NCBI GenBank assembly: GCA_947492375.1
Contig: CANLMI010000005.1
Span: forward strand, 1-64,000
From: an uncultured Kordiimonas sp.
GTDB lineage: Bacteria > Pseudomonadota > Alphaproteobacteria > Sphingomonadales > Kordiimonadaceae
Reading direction: 5' to 3'
DNA length: 64,000 bases
This document shows positions 26,596 to 36,100 of the stretch, piece by piece. Below the pieces are notes generated by a model that was not told the DNA's origin, did not search any database, and was given only the letters and a program-made list of their open reading frames with translations. Within the stretch, counting starts at the first letter, position 1; the number at the start of each line of letters is the position of its first letter. The position numbers were made by a program, and so were the translations under genes.

Positions 26596-27021
26596 CTAAT
26601 GAATTTCATTCAGATATTTTTCAAGATACTTCCGCTCAATCTGAGTTATGTCAGAACGTTTGATAGTTGCCATTAAGGCTTCACGTTTAGCCGATCTAGA
26701 ATTTGAAACCCCACCATATTCAGCCACTTCCCAATAAAAATCCGCATCTTCTTTAGGAACCCAAACTTCCCAAAACCAAATTTGTTCAGAAAACCACTCG
26801 ACAACCAATTCTAAACTTCCAAAATTCTTAACATATGGCCGAATTGTATAAGTTTGGTGTCTTGGATTACAGACACTCTCAACATTCTCGCCCAGAATGG
26901 ATAAATCATTATATGATCGAATATGCAATTTTGAATTCTCCCATTTAAATAATGATTGTCCTATAAATCCTTTATTGTTTGCCATAGAAACCAGAACTCC
27001 CATAAAGTCCAAAGTATTCAA
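26596..27021 (-). CDS. Hypothetical protein coupled to an XRE regulator
   Basis: About 141 residues from a TTG that overlaps the stop codon of the upstream XRE gene (TTGA), or 135 from an internal ATG. Aromatic-rich middle (SEQIWFWEVWVPKEDADFYW) and a charged C-terminus (RKYLEKYLNEI). No known family. The overlapped start indicates translational coupling to the regulator, so the pair acts as a unit, possibly a regulator with its effector or a toxin-antitoxin-like pair. No evidence decides between these. Confidence 0.6.
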   Translation of the reverse strand: MNTLDFMGVLVSMANNKGFIGQSLFKWENSKLHIRSYNDLSILGENVESVCNPRHQTYTIRPYVKNFGSLELVVEWFSEQIWFWEVWVPKEDADFYWEVAEYGGVSNSRSAKREALMATIKRSDITQIERKYLEKYLNEIH

Positions 27022-27365
27022 TAGTCCAATTCAATAAATGAAATAAGTTTTTGTAATTTCTCAATAGGAAGAGAACGAATAAGTATCGACACTTCTTTTA
27101 CCAATCTATCATGATCCGTAGGTTCTTTTTCAATAGGAAACAAGAAAAATTCCACAACATCACAATCTAATGCTTCTGCAATTTCAAAAAGAAGATCAAC
27201 CCGCGGTACGGTTTTCACGCGCTCAGTGTGCGATATAACATCAAGTGTCCGATCAACTTTCTCAGCAAGGTTGTCTTGTGTCAAACCACGCATCTTACGA
27301 AAATGCTTGATTCGACCAGCAAGTCCTTGGAGGAATAGACGTATTTCTTCATCTCTATTTGACAT
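27018..27365 (-). CDS. XRE-family transcriptional regulator
   Basis: About 115 residues from the ATG at 27365 (a frame from 27407 is also open; neither has a clear ribosome site). Residues 10-70 are a Cro/C1 helix-turn-helix: GRIKHFRKMRGLTQDNLAEK then RTLDVISHTERVKTVPRVD, followed by LFEIAEALDCDVVEFFLFP. The C-terminal ~40 residues are a short helical extension. It is divergent from a second XRE gene, with a perfect inverted repeat between them, and probably regulates one or both. Confidence 0.8.
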   Translation of the reverse strand: MSNRDEEIRLFLQGLAGRIKHFRKMRGLTQDNLAEKVDRTLDVISHTERVKTVPRVDLLFEIAEALDCDVVEFFLFPIEKEPTDHDRLVKEVSILIRSLPIEKLQKLISFIELDY

Positions 27366-27409
27366 GACGTAAACGTTAAACTCAAACACTTCATCCGAAA
27401 ACCGCATGA

Positions 27410-27440
27410 AATACGAATTTATACATTTACTATTCGTATT
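27410..27440. promoter_or_regulatory. Operator-like inverted repeat between divergent XRE genes
   Basis: AATACGAAT (27410-27418) is perfectly inverted as ATTCGTATT (27432-27440) with a 13-nt spacer. The next 20 nt (ATTAGTATATAAT) offer a -10 element for the plus-strand gene. The position and symmetry fit an operator for one of the two XRE proteins. Confidence 0.6.
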
Positions 27441-27496
27441 ATTATTAGTATATAATAAACAACCTATGTGTTTATTCGTTCTAGGAAGTTAACCAA

Positions 27497-27859
27497 TTGT
27501 CTGTTATCGATCCAATAAACAATCATGTCGGAAAACGAGTAAAAAAAAGAAGGCGTGAACTCGGTTTAAACCAGCATCAACTCTCCGAAAAACTACAAAT
27601 CTGTTACCAACAATTGTGGAAAAATGAGGAAGGTATTAATCAAATAGGCAGTTCGAGACTTTATCGAATAGCTGCCATACTTGGTGTCTCGATTTCATAT
27701 TTTTTTGACGGAATTCCTACAAACAGGAATCATAATAAAGTCAAAAAAGAACTAGCCCCTACTATAGACGAAATAAATGAGTTTTTAGTCATAATTGCGA
27801 GGATAAATGATCCAATCAAGCTTCGTAAACTCGCTTTAATCCTTGACGCATTAAAATAA
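27497..27859 (+). CDS. XRE-family transcriptional regulator
   Basis: 120 residues from a TTG start with AGGAAG about nine bases upstream. The helix-turn-helix NHVGKRVKKRRRELGLNQHQ to LSEKLQICYQQLWKNEEG and SRLYRIAAILGVSISYFFDG follows the pattern of a family widespread in alphaproteobacteria (V-G-x-R-x6-R-x-x-LGL, with YFF after the domain). The C-terminal helix carries INDPIKLRKLALIL, likely for dimerisation. Its target is unknown; the palindrome upstream is the obvious candidate. Confidence 0.85.
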   Translation: MSVIDPINNHVGKRVKKRRRELGLNQHQLSEKLQICYQQLWKNEEGINQIGSSRLYRIAAILGVSISYFFDGIPTNRNHNKVKKELAPTIDEINEFLVIIARINDPIKLRKLALILDALK

Positions 27860-27869
27860 GGATAGAAGG

Positions 27870-28592
27870 CTAAAGGTCTGCTACTAAAATATCGTAAGTT
27901 TTACCGACCCCATGCATAACCGTAATACGGTCTTCTTTAAAAAATAATCTCAAAACACGACCAGTCGTGGGTTTTTTATCCTCATGAATCGCCTGCCACG
28001 TTAATAAAGCAGCATTACCACCTTTAGCAGGGTCACGTGCAGATTCGTACAATATAATACCAATGTCACACTCTCGGGCAGTTAGAACAATTTCATGACA
28101 TGTTGAATAATCATTTCGGTCAACAATTTTCGGGTTATTTACAAATGGCCTCTTCCTCAAATCCAGACTTTTACTATGTTTCGCTACGAAACTAAAACCA
28201 AACGCCATGACAGCACTGGTCGGAAAACCAAACTCGCTTTCCAGATAAAATCGGCGACGATAAGCAACAAACTCTATGAGGGCCGTATCCGCATTTTCTG
28301 CTGCATATAAAACATGGTTTTCATCCCCAATGGGTCGAAAGCGGGTACTCTGCCCTTTCTGCTTCTGATACCTAAATGGTGCTGTTAAAAGATAAAATTC
28401 TGGACTGGCTGACACACCAGGAGGAAATTCAGGCTTAGTTTCCTCAATCGCGGCCTCAAGAATATCATAGTCTTCAACAGAATCTACGAGAAGATGAGTT
28501 GCCTCTGCCCCCTGGTCTTCTACAAACCGATGTAGTAGTGCTACATAAAATTCAGAGGCATTTGCTATTGTTTCTTTGGAGTAAACTGTCAC
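27870..28592 (-). CDS. RES-domain toxin (NAD+-degrading type)
   Basis: 240 residues from a GTG start four bases after the antitoxin stop. The RES fold is shown by STRFRPIGDENHVLYAAENA then ALIEFVAYRRRFYLE, holding the conserved Arg, Tyr and Glu, and by the downstream GIILYESARDPAKGGNAALL. RES toxins deplete NAD+ by phosphorolysis or hydrolysis and stop growth. Paired with an Xre/MbcA/ParS-type antitoxin upstream in one operon, it should act in plasmid addiction. Confidence 0.88.
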   Translation of the reverse strand: MTVYSKETIANASEFYVALLHRFVEDQGAEATHLLVDSVEDYDILEAAIEETKPEFPPGVSASPEFYLLTAPFRYQKQKGQSTRFRPIGDENHVLYAAENADTALIEFVAYRRRFYLESEFGFPTSAVMAFGFSFVAKHSKSLDLRKRPFVNNPKIVDRNDYSTCHEIVLTARECDIGIILYESARDPAKGGNAALLTWQAIHEDKKPTTGRVLRLFFKEDRITVMHGVGKTYDILVADL

Positions 28593-28595
28593 GGT

Positions 28596-29000
28596 CTATG
28601 TCTTAGCACGCGCCTGATCAAGATAATCCATAGTGTTAATCAAACCCGCAATCGATTTTATTTTATCTACAGGTTTACCTGCCAGCACCTTATTTTCTGA
28701 ATGCATCCAACCAGCCATGTCATCAAAATTCGTACCAAAAAGTGCGCCCAGGCTTCGAAAAATACGCAAGAAATATAAAGCCAGTTCACGGTCACGCGAC
28801 CCGGCTTTTAGACAAGAACCGTTCTTCATTCTACTGATCCTGCTTTCATGCACACCCAGAACGGCAGCCAAATCCCTTGCCTTGAGATCTAGATTATCCC
28901 CTGCTTTCAAAAACGCTTCTGTTATAACGCGTTCATCTGGAGAAGGTTCTTTCTTGTTTTTTATCAAAACCGGGTTTTTTTCGGATTCTGCAACAAGCAT
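28596..29000 (-). CDS. Xre/MbcA/ParS-type antitoxin
   Basis: 134 residues. The N-terminal part has an Xre-like helix-turn-helix (LKARDLAAVLGVHESRISRM), and the C-terminal part is the ParS/MbcA toxin-binding domain (ALYFLRIFRSLGALFGTNFD then MAGWMHSENKVLAGKPVDKI). AGGAG stands six bases before the ATG. It is the first gene of the pair and probably represses its own promoter, where a direct repeat of 12 bases occurs. Confidence 0.88.
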   Translation of the reverse strand: MLVAESEKNPVLIKNKKEPSPDERVITEAFLKAGDNLDLKARDLAAVLGVHESRISRMKNGSCLKAGSRDRELALYFLRIFRSLGALFGTNFDDMAGWMHSENKVLAGKPVDKIKSIAGLINTMDYLDQARAKT

Positions 29001-29050
29001 TAACTGCTCCTGTAAATGTTAATATATTTCATTATATAGGAAAAAGCCGC

Positions 29051-29090
29051 GCATTTGCAATTAAATTCGAATTCATGTGCATTTGCAATT
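29051..29090. repeat. Direct repeat in the toxin-antitoxin promoter
   Basis: GCATTTGCAATT occurs at 29051-29062 and again at 29079-29090, 28 bp apart, 50-90 bp upstream of the antitoxin start. It is a candidate binding site for autorepression. The rest of 29001-29337 is AT-rich with no gene. Confidence 0.5.
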
Positions 29091-29337
29091 TATATTTATC
29101 CGCTCAAAAACACCAAACCAAACAAAAAAAAGAGCCTGTGAACAAACAGCAATCATTACCTTTTTAAATAAAACTGAATTTAATGTCATAAAAAAAAGAC
29201 ATTGTAGACACAATCTCGGCACAATTTTTACTGTAATAATTAATCGCTAAGGTTATTTAATCTTTCAAAAGATGGGGGTCATCGTATGAAAGAAACAGGA
29301 AAACTATACCTAAATTATGACCGAATGAAGGTATGGT

Positions 29338-29886
29338 ATGATTAGGGCATTTACGCAAAATACAATCGAATTTAACGAGCAAGGTTTCATTGGAGCTGAA
29401 AAGCGCAATCAAATTACAGGAGAGCTTGAAGCGATCGGCCCTCAAATTTTATCTGCTGAGTTGTTCCTAGAAACCTTCGTAAACAATGATCACCGAATAA
29501 AGCTATTCAATGGATTTGTTCGTTGGTTAAAGGCAATAAAGGCGATTGATATAAATTTGATGGTCGTCTGGTTTGGCGGATCGTTTGTAGAACAAAATTC
29601 TACACCAAATGATATTGATGTTTTAGTTTTCTACAGTCGTAAAAGTGATTTAGAGATTAATTTCAATTGCCTCCGGCACGATTACTGCGAATCCAAATTT
29701 GGCATTGATTTAAGAACAATTTCAATTAATCAAAATCCAATTGATGTTATTCATCAAGTTGCTCAATACACACTATTTTACTCGCATCCAACATATGCAA
29801 AGAACGGATTAACTCTACCTTTTAAACGGAAGGCTGTTGTTTCGATTTTAGGGCATGAATTAAACAATCTTTGTAATTTTCGTTGA
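29338..29886 (+). CDS. Nucleotidyltransferase-like protein (DUF6932-like)
   Basis: 182 residues. VWFGGSFVEQNSTPNDIDVL (about residues 79-98) is the GGS-x-D-x-D signature of the polymerase-beta-like nucleotidyltransferase fold, in the arrangement of DUF6932-type proteins, which are often found in toxin-antitoxin or defence contexts. A second acidic residue for catalysis may be in FGIDLRTIS. GAAGG is six bases before the ATG. It lies just upstream of a secreted protein and the RTX protein, all on the same strand. Substrate and role unknown. Confidence 0.7.
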   Translation: MIRAFTQNTIEFNEQGFIGAEKRNQITGELEAIGPQILSAELFLETFVNNDHRIKLFNGFVRWLKAIKAIDINLMVVWFGGSFVEQNSTPNDIDVLVFYSRKSDLEINFNCLRHDYCESKFGIDLRTISINQNPIDVIHQVAQYTLFYSHPTYAKNGLTLPFKRKAVVSILGHELNNLCNFR

Positions 29887-29929
29887 CTGGAGGGGGCTTC
29901 CAACCACTAAGGAATGAAAGTGACAAGCC

Positions 29930-30829
29930 ATGTTTAAAATCAAAACCATTGCTTCTATATGTTCTCTCGCGCTTTTGACGAATGGTTATGCAAGCGCCGA
30001 TCAAACAATCCTGCCTTCCTGTCGATGGCAAGGGCATAAAGATGTTTTACCTATAAAAGCAGCGTATGAAAGACAGGCTAAACGCCAAAAACAAACTAAT
30101 CAAAATAGCCTTAAATTCCGATTAGATCAGGAAATGTTTTTAGCTTATTTAAGTGCTGATAATACTAAAATGAATGATCTCTTAACTGCTTATAGAAATC
30201 ATGAAGGTAAAAATTGGAAGAGTCCGTCCGATATTATATTTAACGTATTTCTGATTGCCGATAGGCTTAATGATTTTGCAGCATTATCCCATGTCAAACA
30301 AGTATTTGACAACAACCCTTTTTACCTAAATCAGCTCATGAACGGCGGGCGGTTTGAAGGGACATTGTTTGATGCAACAACTATATATGATTATGTCTCA
30401 GCACGATTAGCACTTGAAGCCAGAGATGCAAAATTGTTTGAGCGACATTATCAATCAACCGTCCGACAACTTGCCTCTCTCCAAAGATTTAGAACGAAAA
30501 GTGCAACATTTCAAGAACGAGTTGCCAAGAGTGAGTTACTGCTCGCAAAGCTTAAGCGCCTTGCAATAGAAGCGGGGCTTATTGAAGCTCAGGGCTGGTC
30601 ATTCGGCAGAATCAAGGCAGCATATCACAGACTAGACGCTGATTGCTCTCCAAGACTAAAAACCTATGCCGCTAATATTCTTAATGCTGTGACAGAAGAC
30701 AAACATACAGCGAACTTACAGCACAAATCACCTATGAGTTTCAAAAACGTTCCAGTTCTTCGCTCAGAAAGCGAAGAATGGTCAACTTGGGTCAACGCCA
30801 ATGGGGGTGTCATTTTAGATAAGGAGTAA
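29930..30829 (+). CDS. Exported helical protein of unknown function
   Basis: 299 residues. A signal peptide (FKIKTIASICSLALLTNGYASA) precedes an all-helical, positively charged protein with no recognised domain; LDQEMFLAYLSADNTKMNDL and VSARLALEARDAKLFERHYQ look like repeat-like helices. Two Cys (in LPSCRWQG and DADCSPRL) might form a disulfide in the periplasm. It ends four bases before the RTX gene, so the two are cotranscribed; it may be a partner, chaperone or immunity protein of the RTX product, which is inference. Confidence 0.65.
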   Translation: MFKIKTIASICSLALLTNGYASADQTILPSCRWQGHKDVLPIKAAYERQAKRQKQTNQNSLKFRLDQEMFLAYLSADNTKMNDLLTAYRNHEGKNWKSPSDIIFNVFLIADRLNDFAALSHVKQVFDNNPFYLNQLMNGGRFEGTLFDATTIYDYVSARLALEARDAKLFERHYQSTVRQLASLQRFRTKSATFQERVAKSELLLAKLKRLAIEAGLIEAQGWSFGRIKAAYHRLDADCSPRLKTYAANILNAVTEDKHTANLQHKSPMSFKNVPVLRSESEEWSTWVNANGGVILDKE

Positions 30830-30833
30830 AATA

Positions 30834-32615
30834 ATGTCAGGTTTTATAGAAGAAATCGTGGTTACAGGTACACGCGGCGGCGGCGGCGGTAGTTTCGATT
30901 GGGGAACCTTTAATTTTAACTTCAACAATGTTGATTATAACGATGAACCCGGTGACTCCGGTGGGGGTTCTTCACAAAATGTCAATAATTTGGATGAAAC
31001 CAACTTCACAGAAGTTTCATTTGGAAATGTAACATTCCAGTTAGACCTATCAACATTACCCGCAGTATATGTGAACGCACTATTATATATTGCAGATAAC
31101 CTGCATATGTTCCCAGCAATGCAAACACTAATAAATGATCTAGCAGCCCAGGGATATACTGATATTCAGTTTGTTGGACATCCAACCCATGCACTGGCTG
31201 GTGACGGCTCTCTTGTTAACACTTTCGATAGTTATAGCCCATTGGCAGGTGTATCAGCCAATGCAGCGTTTATTGGTTCTAGTGATGAAGCGGCCGGAAA
31301 AAAATATGCAACGATAACAATTAATTTAACAAATGAAGCGAATACTCCTGCTTCGGCTCAAGATGCAATCTTTCGCATAGGCCACGAACTTGAACACGCA
31401 GCCTTTCGTGAAGCATCAACTGAAGAAAGCGCTGACTCAGAAGGAAACAGAATTGTCAATGAAATCCAGAATATTGATCCTGACTATGCAGACGATATCG
31501 AAAGTAATGGATATAGTAATGCTGAGCATGGCCTTGGCACCAGTTCGAACAACCACCTAAGAGGTGGTACAGGCCATGATAATTTGGATGGCAGAGCAGG
31601 AAATGATAATTTATTCGGCAAAACAGGAAACGATCTTTTAGTCGGTGGTTCCGGTAATGATCAACTTTTTGGAGCTTCGGGAAACGATGAGCTTGTAGCT
31701 GGTGCCGGCACAGACGCGCTTTTTGGAGGCGCAGGCAATGATAAATACGTTTTTGATACAAACTTAAGCGGGTCTATCGGTGATGTCAGTGGCACAGGCG
31801 ACCTTTTGGAAATACAATCAACGAGCAATGTTACTTTCACACGCTCTGGTGCATCATTGATCATTACTGATATAAACACTAATCAACAATTAGAAGTTTA
31901 TAATTGGTTTAACGGCCAAACAATTGAAGTGATTGCACTTGCAAATGGAACTGTCTTTGATGCCAACACCGTTACAGCAATTGCTAATTTTAATGGGTTT
32001 CCTATTGATATCGGCTTTGACCAAATAACAGTTGATCCTTTCACTGGAGGCTTTTTTACAACGCCTCAAACGCCAAAATCAGATGGATATATCAGAGGAA
32101 TAGTATTTGACTTAGATGGTGATGGACTAGAATTAAATAATCTATCCAATGAAAATACCACTATTGATTGGAATGATGATGGTATTGGCGAAGTAACTGC
32201 AAACGTAAGGCCTGATGATGCCCTTTTGATACATCTCAATAATTCTGAATCACCAACACCTATCAATTCTCTAATATCACTTGATACTAATAATGATGGC
32301 CTCATCAATGCTGATGATGACAGTTGGAACACGGTTACATTGTGGCGAGACTTGAATCAGGATGGCCGTGTCAATGGTGACGAACAGTTTAGTTTTGAGG
32401 GTTTAGGTATCAAAGAAGTTAATATTTCGTTTGATAGTGATTTAGACTTAATTGAACAAAACATTGTTCTTGGATCTACCAGTTTTACCAAAGTAGATGG
32501 TTCAATAGGCAATGCAGGCAACATTGGATTACGTGCTAACACTGACGGTTTTATATGGGAAGAAAATAGCGACTTATATGATGCCGTTAATGACTATTAT
32601 TCAACAGTAGGTTAG
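30834..32615 (+). CDS. RTX calcium-binding protein with an HExxH motif
   Basis: 593 residues. The N-terminus (MSGFIEEIVVTGTRGGGGGS) is no ordinary signal peptide. Residues ~60-235 form a domain with FRIGHELEHAAF, an HExxH zinc-protease-like motif (184-188). RTX nonapeptides (GGTGHDNLDG, RAGNDNLFG, GGSGNDQLFG and others) run from about 243 to 304. Beyond 420 come Asp-rich EF-hand-like loops (DLDGDGLEL, DTNNDGLINADDD, DLNQDGRVNGDE). RTX proteins are secreted by type I systems and fold on binding calcium outside. AAGGAG precedes the ATG. The closest exporter in the window is the C39 ABC/HlyD pair 5 kb away. Function as protease or adhesin is not established. Confidence 0.85.
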   Translation: MSGFIEEIVVTGTRGGGGGSFDWGTFNFNFNNVDYNDEPGDSGGGSSQNVNNLDETNFTEVSFGNVTFQLDLSTLPAVYVNALLYIADNLHMFPAMQTLINDLAAQGYTDIQFVGHPTHALAGDGSLVNTFDSYSPLAGVSANAAFIGSSDEAAGKKYATITINLTNEANTPASAQDAIFRIGHELEHAAFREASTEESADSEGNRIVNEIQNIDPDYADDIESNGYSNAEHGLGTSSNNHLRGGTGHDNLDGRAGNDNLFGKTGNDLLVGGSGNDQLFGASGNDELVAGAGTDALFGGAGNDKYVFDTNLSGSIGDVSGTGDLLEIQSTSNVTFTRSGASLIITDINTNQQLEVYNWFNGQTIEVIALANGTVFDANTVTAIANFNGFPIDIGFDQITVDPFTGGFFTTPQTPKSDGYIRGIVFDLDGDGLELNNLSNENTTIDWNDDGIGEVTANVRPDDALLIHLNNSESPTPINSLISLDTNNDGLINADDDSWNTVTLWRDLNQDGRVNGDEQFSFEGLGIKEVNISFDSDLDLIEQNIVLGSTSFTKVDGSIGNAGNIGLRANTDGFIWEENSDLYDAVNDYYSTVG

Positions 32616-32630
32616 CATCAATATTTGAAT

Positions 32631-32673
32631 ATTGCCTTATCCGAAAAAGTTTCATGGCTCCAGATAAGGCAAT
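32631..32673 (+). terminator. Terminator after the RTX gene
   Basis: ATTGCCTTATC (32631-32641) is perfectly inverted at 32663-32673 (11-bp stem, 21-nt loop), followed by ACATTAAA and seven T residues. Confidence 0.75.
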
Positions 32674-32827
32674 ACATTAAATTTTTTTATTCAAAAATCA
32701 TACTGTTCTTAGAATGTCACAATAACAAAGTTATTTATCTTAAAATCATACAACTATAAATTCAATATTCCAAACGTTTGAGTTTATTGATTATCTTTGA
32801 TATATTAATATCAGATAGGAAATGATT

Positions 32828-33130
32828 ATGACTGATGAACAAATTAATTACGCAAATGAAATTGCCCGAATTGGCGCTGAAGAAGCAACGGTTGGTTATG
32901 GCGTCGGTCGATATTGGCTTTTAGCCTTCTCAATAGGCTTGTTTTTTTCTTTTTATTATTATGCTTTCATTAGTGAAGAAAATTTTGACGTAATTATTTT
33001 GGGTGGAAATAAAATTAACCTATGGGCAAGTACTTTGCTGTTCTTCTCTATTGTTTGTTCATTTGGATACTGGCGAATGAATATTATTTATCATAAACTG
33101 AAAAAAGTGACAGATAATAAAAATGATTAA
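32828..33130 (+). CDS. Small membrane protein
   Basis: About 100 residues with two membrane segments (YWLLAFSIGLFFSFYYYAFI and INLWASTLLFFSIVCSFGYW) and charged ends. AGATAGGA lies seven bases before the ATG at 32828, so that start is preferred to the ATG at 32822. No family recognised. It is placed between the RTX gene and the end of the transfer operon, with its own terminator. Confidence 0.6.
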   Translation: MTDEQINYANEIARIGAEEATVGYGVGRYWLLAFSIGLFFSFYYYAFISEENFDVIILGGNKINLWASTLLFFSIVCSFGYWRMNIIYHKLKKVTDNKND

Positions 33131-33136
33131 TAGTTG

Positions 33137-33162
33137 AAACCCTTTATATAAATGAAGGGTTT
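33137..33162. terminator. Bidirectional terminator between the small membrane gene and traG
   Basis: AAACCCTT (33137-33144) pairs with AAGGGTTT (33155-33162), with T residues after it and A residues before it. It can stop both the plus-strand gene and the long minus-strand transfer operon ending at 33185. Confidence 0.75.
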
Positions 33163-33184
33163 TCTCTATCAATGCACAACATTA

Positions 33185-36100
33185 CTAATTCCTTTTATTG
33201 AAACCACCGTAACGTCCTGGCTGATAAGCTGGCTTAGGTAATTCCTGCTTTTCTTCTTTCTGTTCTAATTGTTTATCATCGCGCTCTTGAGACTTAACCC
33301 ATTGCTGTACTTCAACAGCATCCTCTCTTAAATCAGATAATCCCTCCAAAAAAGCTTGAGACTTAGCAATATCATCACCCTTAAATTCATCATTTCCAAG
33401 CGTATCGTCATAAAGGTCCCTAATTTGACTATTCCAAAAGTCTGTTCTTGTCGTTAATTGGGAAGAATCAACATCAGACCAAACATGAGATGTTCTAGCT
33501 CCCACCTCAGCATTTATACCAATACCAAATAACTTTGGGGGGCCTCCACTTGCTTTGACACCGGCAAATACGTCTTTACTTCCTGTTTCTGTATCCGCTT
33601 GATAATAACTAATATCTTTACCCGCAATACCGTTCAAATGACTTGCCGCCTGTTGCGAAATAGAATCAATAAATGTCCCTCCAGAACCTTCGCTCTCTGC
33701 TGCCTCAAATAACCTTGAAAATTGCGAAGCTCCAGATAGGTTTCCACTCTCGGCCAAATCCGCAAACCGAAACACTGTCAGTCCTCCCTCGGTGCCTTGG
33801 CGGCCGTCAAAGCGAACACCTGACTGGAACTGAACTGCATCATTCACATTAACACTCTGTCCACTTCTAACATCGATCTGACCAATCTCACCTTCTAGGG
33901 GATCATAGGTAAAGGATATATTCGAACCAGGCCGAGCCAACTCCAGTTGATCCTCAGTTAAAAATGGGGCCAATGCCCCTAACGTCCTATCATTAGCGGC
34001 CAACTGAAAATTAGAACCCTGATTAAACAATACATCGTTAGTTGAAATACCCAAATTTTCAGCAAGGTTTTGTACCCGTTCCGCTGACAAAACAGACTGT
34101 GAGGCGTTAATTGCTGCTGCATTCGCAGCAAAACTATTTGTTGGTTGACCTGAAAATAAAGCAGATTCCCCAACACCACGAGCCTCGCCAGAAACTCTCG
34201 CCCGCCTAATTTCACCTGCCGTCGCTATATTACTAAGGTCTGCAACAGAAGCTGTATCTTTATAATCTACATCCCCTACCCTATATTGAGTATCAAGATA
34301 ACTCGAAGCCTCGGCTAACTGACTTGGTGTTAAATCATTATGGAGAGCCGCAAGATTAACACCAAGGGCGGATCCAATACGCTGTTGCTCCTCGATAGAG
34401 CTTGTTGCAAACGCTCGCGATGCATCACCATTTGCACCAGAGATCCTACCTGTTGTTAAAGCATGATCATATTGGGAGACTAGGGCCCTGGCCTCCGGAA
34501 CTGAAACACCAATCTTGTCGGATAAGTTCTCCGCAGCACTTTCAAAAGCTATAGCATCAAGTACACCTCTGGAAGCAGAAGTACGACCCTCTGTTGCCGC
34601 CGCATCCTTAACACCGCTAGCTGAATATCCCCCAATATCTGATAAACCTGCAAGCCGACCTGCTGTTGAAGCACCCGCAGACACACCAGCTAAACTATAG
34701 GCTTCATTACCTGAAAACCCGTTTCCCCGGGCAGTTTCTCTAAAGCCGGCATGTTGACCAAGATCCTGAAGAAACCCGCCAGTGTAATTTTCCTTAACTG
34801 ATTGAAAAGCCCCATCACCAGAAATCGCATACCCTTGTAGTTCTCCAGCAGCTCGGGCACGCCCACGAACACCTTCAGCTAAAGATTCTGGATTAAGTCG
34901 TGCCTCGGCTGCTCCGCCAGCGATATCATCACCATGTCGCGTAAGAGATCCAACAAGGTTGGAAAAACCCGCCCCAGAAAGCTTGAATACAGTAATAACA
35001 ATAATACTTGCCAAAGAAATCGAAATTAATCTGCTAGCCCCAAAGACACTTAAGGCTTTTAAGGTTGCATTAGGAGCAAGCATCAAAGCTGAAAAAGACA
35101 GGTTATTACGCCTTACTTCTTCAAAATTACCAAGCGCAATATCTTCAATAACTATTTGTAAACCAATATCTATAATCCCCCATACGGCCACAAAAACAAA
35201 AAAACCGGCAGCTAACGATAATGCTCGGCCACGTAAAGGAGTTAAAAAGAATAATGAAACAACCACTAACGATGTCAGTGCGGCCGCCAAGAAACCTGCC
35301 CTAATGGATTGACCATATTCTTGAGCAAAGGTGAATAATCCAAGTCCTTGAGTAGTAAAGCGCCGATTAGTTTCCTGGGCAATAGCACGCTCCGGATTTT
35401 GATCGGCCGCTGCATCTTGTATGGCCATAGCTAATACAGCCGCTTGTAAATAGGCAGTCCTATCCCCGGTTTGTCCAAAAACGGTCGGAATGATATTATC
35501 TAAAATCCCCTCACACTGGCCCAACTGACCTGCATCTACCGTATTGAAACCAACACCTCTACACATACTATTGATCAATGAACTATATGTTCCTGGGTCA
35601 ACCAGCTCGGTCCGAATATTTGAATATGCATCCGTACATGTTGTTAACACACCATTCGGATTGGCCGCCGACTTATAAGGTACTGAAATTGCCTGAGATT
35701 GTGCATTAGCAAAGGTAGCTAATAAATCTGTAGAACTTTTATTAATGGCATTTAAATTGAAACCACTTCCTGGTATCGCAGCAGCTACTTGGCCACATTC
35801 AAGGTAATAGGTTTTTATATTCTGCCAAAGGTATTCATCATCAAGCGGATTTTGGGAAATAAATGACCGCCGGATCATATCAAAAATAATACCATTTGCT
35901 GTCACATCATAAGCATTTATACTTACGGTATTAGCAATATCTACGGCCGCTTCCTCAATTGTATTCGTAAGGCCTGCCAGCAGAATAATACCATCTGGAA
36001 CACCGGCTATAGACTCCGTTCGATTTAGGGTACGATCAAAAATATGAATAGTACCCGTTGGAACAATAAGAGCTGTATAGAGGGAAACACTAATCCCAAA

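Noticed and set aside
30834..30900. EEIVVTGTR taken as the start of a TonB-dependent receptor
   Set aside because: No plug or barrel follows; the rest is RTX and EF-hand-like.
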